A stretch of 9,571 nt of DNA from Deltaproteobacteria bacterium. GTDB taxonomy: Bacteria > Desulfobacterota > Deferrimicrobia > Deferrimicrobiales > Deferrimicrobiaceae. Shown piece by piece: positions 7,283 through 9,571 of this stretch. Position numbers and translations under genes: made by a program. Positions within the stretch are counted from its first letter, which is position 1; every line of letters begins with the position of its first letter. Location: positions 1-9,571 of the forward strand of contig JAJZRM010000083.1 of assembly GCA_021802685.1 (NCBI GenBank). The letters run 5' to 3'. The notes beneath the pieces are model-generated. The model was not told the origin of the DNA. It was given only the letters and a program-made list of their open reading frames with translations, and did no database searches.

Positions 7283-8289
7283 TTTCTTTCCAGGTGGCCG
7301 CCGAAGGCGAAGCGCATGGCGGAAAGGACCTTGTCGGCGAAGTCCGCCTCGCCCCTGGAGGAAAAGCGCTGGTAGAGGGCGGCCGTGAGGACGGGCGCCG
7401 GAACCGCTTCGTCGATGGCCGCGCGGATGGTCCATCGCCCTTCCCCCGAGTCGGAGACGCGGCCCCCGAACTTCGCGAGGGAGGGGTCGTCGAGCAGGGC
7501 GGCCGCGGTCAGGTCCAGGAGCCAGGAAGAGATGACGCTTCCGCGGCGCCAGACCTCGGCGATATCGGCCAGATGGAAGTCGTACCGGTAGTTCTCCGGA
7601 TCCCGCAGCGGCGTGGTCTCCGCGTCCTGTTCGCGCCCCAGTTTGCCGGCGCCCGCCTGCCGGAGGATGTTGAGCCCTTCGGCGTACGCGGCCATGACGC
7701 CGTATTCGATGCCGTTGTGCACCATCTTCACGAAGTGCCCCGCGCCGTTCGGGCCGCAGTGCAGGTACCCATGTTCCGCCGTGCCGGCCGCGATCTTCCT
7801 GCCGGGCGTGCGCGGCGCCGATTCCACGGGCGGAGCCAACGATTTGAAGACGGGATCGAGGCGCTTCACGATATCGGGTTCTCCCCCGATCATCAGGCAG
7901 TACCCCCGGTCCTTCCCCCACAGGCCGCCGCTGGTGCCGACGTCGACATAATGGATCCCCTTCGAGGAGAGCTCCTTCGCCCGCCGGATGTCGTCCACGT
8001 ACCAGGAGTTCCCGCCGTCCACGAGGATGTCCCCCCGGCCGAGCCGGGGTGCGATGTCCGCGATGGTCCGGTCCACGACGGCCGCGGGGACCATCATCCA
8101 GACGACGCGGGGGGCCGCAAGTTCGCGCGCGAGGTCGTCGAGCGAGGGCTCCCCCGCCGCCCCTTCCTTCTCGAGCGCCCCCACGGCCTCCGGAGAGATG
8201 TCGTGCACGACGCAACGGTGCCCCGCTCGCATGAGCCTCCGAACCATGTTGGCGCCCATCCGGCCGAGCCCGATCATCCCGAGATCCAT
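7279..8289 (-). CDS. gnd: 6-phosphogluconate dehydrogenase, decarboxylating, short (PRK09599-type) form
   Basis: Converts 6-phosphogluconate to ribulose-5-phosphate and CO2 with NAD(P)H formation. The 336 residues match the short form rather than the 470-residue E. coli-type enzyme. Motifs are the N-terminal dinucleotide site MIGLGRMGANM (5-15), DGGNSWYVDDIRRAKEL (91-107), GTSGG (118-122), GHFVKMVHNGIEYG (184-197) with expected catalytic K188 and E195, and SDSGEGRW (279-286). After the second beta strand the sequence is VVHD with acidic D30 where NADP-dependent enzymes have Asn/Arg, so NAD+ preference is likely (inference). I start it at ATG 8289 because the Rossmann fold begins at once and GGGGGG precedes it by 4 nt; ATG 8301 is the only close rival. 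It leads the gnd-zwf-GH15 operon and ends in a 4-nt ATGA overlap with zwf. Confidence 0.95.
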   Translation of the reverse strand: MDLGMIGLGRMGANMVRRLMRAGHRCVVHDISPEAVGALEKEGAAGEPSLDDLARELAAPRVVWMMVPAAVVDRTIADIAPRLGRGDILVDGGNSWYVDDIRRAKELSSKGIHYVDVGTSGGLWGKDRGYCLMIGGEPDIVKRLDPVFKSLAPPVESAPRTPGRKIAAGTAEHGYLHCGPNGAGHFVKMVHNGIEYGVMAAYAEGLNILRQAGAGKLGREQDAETTPLRDPENYRYDFHLADIAEVWRRGSVISSWLLDLTAAALLDDPSLAKFGGRVSDSGEGRWTIRAAIDEAVPAPVLTAALYQRFSSRGEADFADKVLSAMRFAFGGHLERK

Positions 8290-8324
8290 GGTTCCCCCCA
8301 TCACGCGATGTCTGCCTGCTGAAC

Positions 8325-8356
8325 TATCATGATATGGGATGCCGCATCCAGCGCAA
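8325..8356 (-). promoter_or_regulatory. Two adjacent palindromes in the presumed gnd-zwf-GH15 promoter
   Basis: A perfect 10-bp palindrome TATCATGATA (8325-8334) is followed after 2 bp by GGATGC-C-GCATCC (8337-8349). On the minus strand TATCAT (8334-8329) could be a -10 box and TTGCGC (8356-8351) a poor -35 at 16-nt spacing, placing the start near 8322 and a leader of about 33 nt before gnd. The second palindrome would then lie between the -35 and -10 boxes, a typical place for a repressor operator. I do not recognise it as the site of a known regulator. Confidence 0.35.
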
Positions 8357-8360
8357 TCGA

Positions 8361-8493
8361 TCCGGCTATTTCCTGGGGCATGCCTGGAAGACCGTGGAGG
8401 CATGGTCAACGGGAGTCGGCGTCTTCCTGGCGGCGATGCTGCTCCTGGTACTGAGGGGGAACTGGCTGAAGCGGTTCGACCGACGGGAATGAC
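8361..8493 (+). pseudogene. Possible C-terminal remnant of a DedA/VTT-family membrane protein
   Basis: Plus-strand translation from 8361 gives SGYFLGHAWKTVEAWS, then the hydrophobic run GVGVFLAAMLLLVLRG. This resembles the end of DedA/SNARE-associated (VTT) proteins, where a GY(F/L)LG..W..V..W segment leads into the last membrane helix. At the run G5A3 (8455-8462) the frame continues to a TGA at 8514-8516. Ignoring one A instead gives NWLKRFDRRE and a TGA at 8491-8493, a basic tail much more like a natural membrane-protein end. Nothing DedA-like precedes 8361, so it would be a 5'-deleted, frameshifted fragment. The alternative is chance: it is antisense to the hydrophilic tail of the DUF1634 gene, and antisense of hydrophilic codons tends to look hydrophobic. 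No homology search was possible. Confidence 0.28.
8379..8404 (-). other. Stem-loop just downstream of the DUF1634 stop codon
   Basis: CATGCCT (8379-8385) and AGGCATG (8398-8404) form a 7-bp perfect inverted repeat with a 12-nt loop, one base beyond the DUF1634 TGA (8408-8406) in the direction of transcription. It could slow or end transcription from the TSUP-DUF1634 unit before gnd. No T-run follows, so an intrinsic terminator is not well supported. Confidence 0.25.
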
Positions 8494-8930
8494 CGCAACG
8501 ATGCACCCGATGTGACGCACATCGGCCGGAACCTTTCCGGCGGAACGACGGTTTTCGAATTTTCCTTCGCCAGGCCGGACAGGACTACCGCGAGTACGAA
8601 CAGGGTCACCACGACATAGGTCCGGTCCCTTTGCAGGGCGAAAGCGGCCACGGAGAAGGCCACCCGGGCCAACGGGGTCGCGATCAACATCAGGAGCCCG
8701 AACTGGATCAACCCCAGGGGGTTCAGGGAAAAGGCTTCCCTCGCAATCCCGGTCACCACCCGAAGCTCCGGCGGTTCCCCGCGGAACACCGAATAATCGG
8801 GGATCGCGTCACCGCAGTTGCCGAGGTACATGACGCCTCCCGCCAAGACCATCCCCGCAGCCAGGAGAACCCCCCATCGCAGAAGGGTCCCGATCACCCG
8901 TTGGATGCGGTCATCGCTCCATTCGCGCAT
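8406..8930 (-). CDS. DUF1634 membrane protein, partner of TSUP permease, with atypical C-terminal tail
   Basis: Small inner-membrane protein of the DUF1634 family (COG4272), which is commonly encoded next to a TSUP permease and is presumed to work with it; its molecular role is unknown. At 174 residues it is longer than the usual 115-135. Membrane segments lie near 16-36 (LLRWGVLLAAGMVLAGGVMY), 71-98 (PLGLIQFGLLMLIATPLARV onward) and 104-121 (TYVVVTLFVLAVVLSGLA). Residues 122-174 are a Pro/Gln/Arg/Ser-rich hydrophilic tail with no family resemblance. A hand count gives about 83% GC at third positions in the body and about 68% in the tail. ATG 8930 is preferred because a G-rich run lies 8-9 nt upstream; GTG 8939 is a possible alternative start. 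The TSUP stop at 8944 lies 13 nt before ATG 8930, so they form an operon. The body is certain; whether the tail is functional is not. Confidence 0.85.
   Translation of the reverse strand: MREWSDDRIQRVIGTLLRWGVLLAAGMVLAGGVMYLGNCGDAIPDYSVFRGEPPELRVVTGIAREAFSLNPLGLIQFGLLMLIATPLARVAFSVAAFALQRDRTYVVVTLFVLAVVLSGLAKENSKTVVPPERFRPMCVTSGASLRSFPSVEPLQPVPPQYQEQHRRQEDADSR
8508..8542. repeat. Two abutting hairpins inside the DUF1634 tail, terminator-like
   Basis: CCGATGTG-ACG-CACATCGG (8508-8526) has an 8-bp perfect stem with a 3-nt loop. GCCGGAA-CCT-TTCCGGC (8526-8542) has a 7-bp perfect stem with a 3-nt loop. They share base 8526. On the plus strand two T4 runs (8553-8556, 8561-8564) follow within about 20 nt. 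Such a tandem structure is what one expects between convergent genes rather than inside a coding sequence, and it fits the view that the DUF1634 tail is read-through former intergenic DNA. Termination activity itself is inference. Confidence 0.5.
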
Positions 8931-8943
8931 GCGCGTCACCCCC

Positions 8944-9571
8944 TCAAATCCTTCCCGTCAGCCCGTTATAGATGAGTTCCAACCCGAGCGTCAGGATGAC
9001 CAGGCTGAAGACGAAGCGCAGGATCCTGGTATCGGTACGGGCCAGGATCCCGGCCCCCAGCGTGGAACCCGCGATGACCCCCAGCATGACCGGCATGGCA
9101 AGGAACGGGTCGATGTATCCTCGGCTCAAGTAGACCCCGGCGCTGGCGGCCGCCGTCACCCCGATCATGAAGGTGCTGGTGGTGGTTGAAACCTTGAACG
9201 GCATGCCCATGACCTGGTCCATCGCGAGCACCTTGACGGCCCCCGACCCGATCCCAAGCAGCCCGGAGAGCGCCCCGGCGACGAACATCAGGCTGAATCC
9301 TCCCGGGATGTTGCACACGCGGTACGGCCGCGGGCCGTCGGCCGTCGGGTAGTTCGAATCCATTTTCAGGCGGGCCGCCAGCGGATCGGGGGTTGCGCTT
9401 GCGGGGCGGTCCGGCCGAGGGCGGTTCGACAGGTAAGCCGAGTAGAGGAGAACGGCCCCAAAAACGACCGCGATCGCGGAAGGGGCCACCTTGGCCGCCA
9501 GGAACGCGCCGGTCACGGCCCCGACGGTGGTCGCGACCTCAAGGAACATTCCGATCCGGAAGTTCGTGTAC
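8944..9571 (-). CDS. TSUP (TauE/SafE-type) anion permease, N-terminus beyond window
   Basis: Inner-membrane permease of the TSUP family (COG0730, 'sulfite exporter TauE/SafE'), which moves sulfite, sulfonates or other small organic anions. About 208 residues are visible, beginning YTNFRIGMFLEVATTVGAV at the window edge; the first helices are missing, since whole proteins have roughly 250-300 residues. Hydrophobic segments follow at EVATTVGAVTGAFLAA, AIAVVFGAVLLYSAYLS, FSLMFVAGALSGLLGIGSGA, FMIGVTAAASAGVYL, FLAMPVMLGVIAGSTLGAGI and ILRFVFSLVILTLGLELIY. GALSGLLGIGSGAVKV is the second-half repeat signature. A hydrophilic loop of about 40 residues (PRPDRPASATPDPLAARL region) separates the halves. 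ATG 9549 is internal, because the frame continues upstream with family-like sequence. It stops at TGA 8946-8944, just before the DUF1634 gene. The substrate cannot be read from the sequence. Confidence 0.88.
   Translation of the reverse strand, partial: YTNFRIGMFLEVATTVGAVTGAFLAAKVAPSAIAVVFGAVLLYSAYLSNRPRPDRPASATPDPLAARLKMDSNYPTADGPRPYRVCNIPGGFSLMFVAGALSGLLGIGSGAVKVLAMDQVMGMPFKVSTTTSTFMIGVTAAASAGVYLSRGYIDPFLAMPVMLGVIAGSTLGAGILARTDTRILRFVFSLVILTLGLELIYNGLTGRI

Noticed and set aside
7283..8215. 311-residue N-terminal extension of the zwf frame
   Set aside because: It lies wholly inside gnd in another frame. G6PDH proteins start just before the FFGATGD loop, as at ATG 7282.
6814..8322. 502-residue plus-strand frame opposite zwf and gnd
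   Set aside because: Long Arg/Ser/Pro-rich stretches, no domain, and it spans two well-defined minus-strand genes.
8334..8516. 60-residue plus-strand frame as a functional small membrane protein
   Set aside because: There is no ribosome site before ATG 8334, and the apparent start overlaps a palindrome. The hydrophobic segment is better explained as a DedA-like remnant or as the antisense of a hydrophilic tail.
8290..8520. 77-residue N-terminal extension of gnd
   Set aside because: No family member has sequence ahead of the Rossmann loop, and the extension crosses the presumed promoter and the DedA-like fragment. ATG 8289 has a G-rich ribosome site.
1..9571. Search for CRISPR repeats, tRNA or rRNA genes, insertion sequences, toxin-antitoxin pairs or defence genes
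   Set aside because: No regularly spaced repeats, cloverleaf sequence, transposase motif or defence-type domain was seen on either strand by eye. A dispersed or very degenerate element could be missed.

Overview
The window is GC-rich and densely coded. Nearly everything lies on the minus strand except one regulatory gene. The gene set suggests a free-living, high-GC bacterium, perhaps a deltaproteobacterium-like lineage (Desulfobacterota/Desulfuromonadota or relatives): a PRK12583-type acyl-CoA synthetase, a bacterial GH15 glucoamylase, the short form of 6-phosphogluconate dehydrogenase, a PAS/receiver signalling protein and a TSUP+DUF1634 pair. That placement is an inference from gene content and base composition; no rRNA or tRNA is present to settle it.

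Layout from left to right. (1) Positions 1-474, minus: the first 158 codons of a GlgP-type alpha-glucan phosphorylase, cut by the window edge. (2) 494-2161, minus: a complete acyl-CoA synthetase 19 nt upstream of glgP, probably in one operon with it, with a sigma70-like promoter near 2214-2242. (3) 2329-3498, plus: a PAS-PAS-receiver protein with no kinase core. It is divergent from (2) and convergent with (4), with only 9 nt between the two stop codons, which sit in a 7-bp inverted repeat. (4) 8289 down to 3508, minus: a tightly packed operon gnd - zwf - GH15 glucoamylase (ATGA overlap, then a 4-nt gap). (5) 8290-8405: a short intergenic stretch with palindromes just upstream of gnd and what looks like a plus-strand C-terminal remnant of a DedA/VTT membrane protein. 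(6) 9571 down to 8406, minus: a 5'-truncated TSUP permease followed by a DUF1634 membrane protein with an unusual C-terminal tail.

How the genes work together. GlgP (phosphorolysis) and the cytoplasmic GH15 enzyme (hydrolysis) would both open alpha-glucans such as glycogen to glucose-1-phosphate and glucose. Zwf and Gnd would take glucose-6-phosphate to ribulose-5-phosphate with reduced cofactor. 6-phosphogluconolactonase and glucokinase are not in the window. The TSUP/DUF1634 pair is an independent transport module, typically linked to sulfite, sulfonate or other organic anions. I see no CRISPR array, insertion sequence, prophage gene or defence system. The most unusual points are the kinase-less PAS-PAS-REC protein and the remodelled junction at 8361-8570, where the DUF1634 gene seems to read through an old terminator into a decayed convergent gene.
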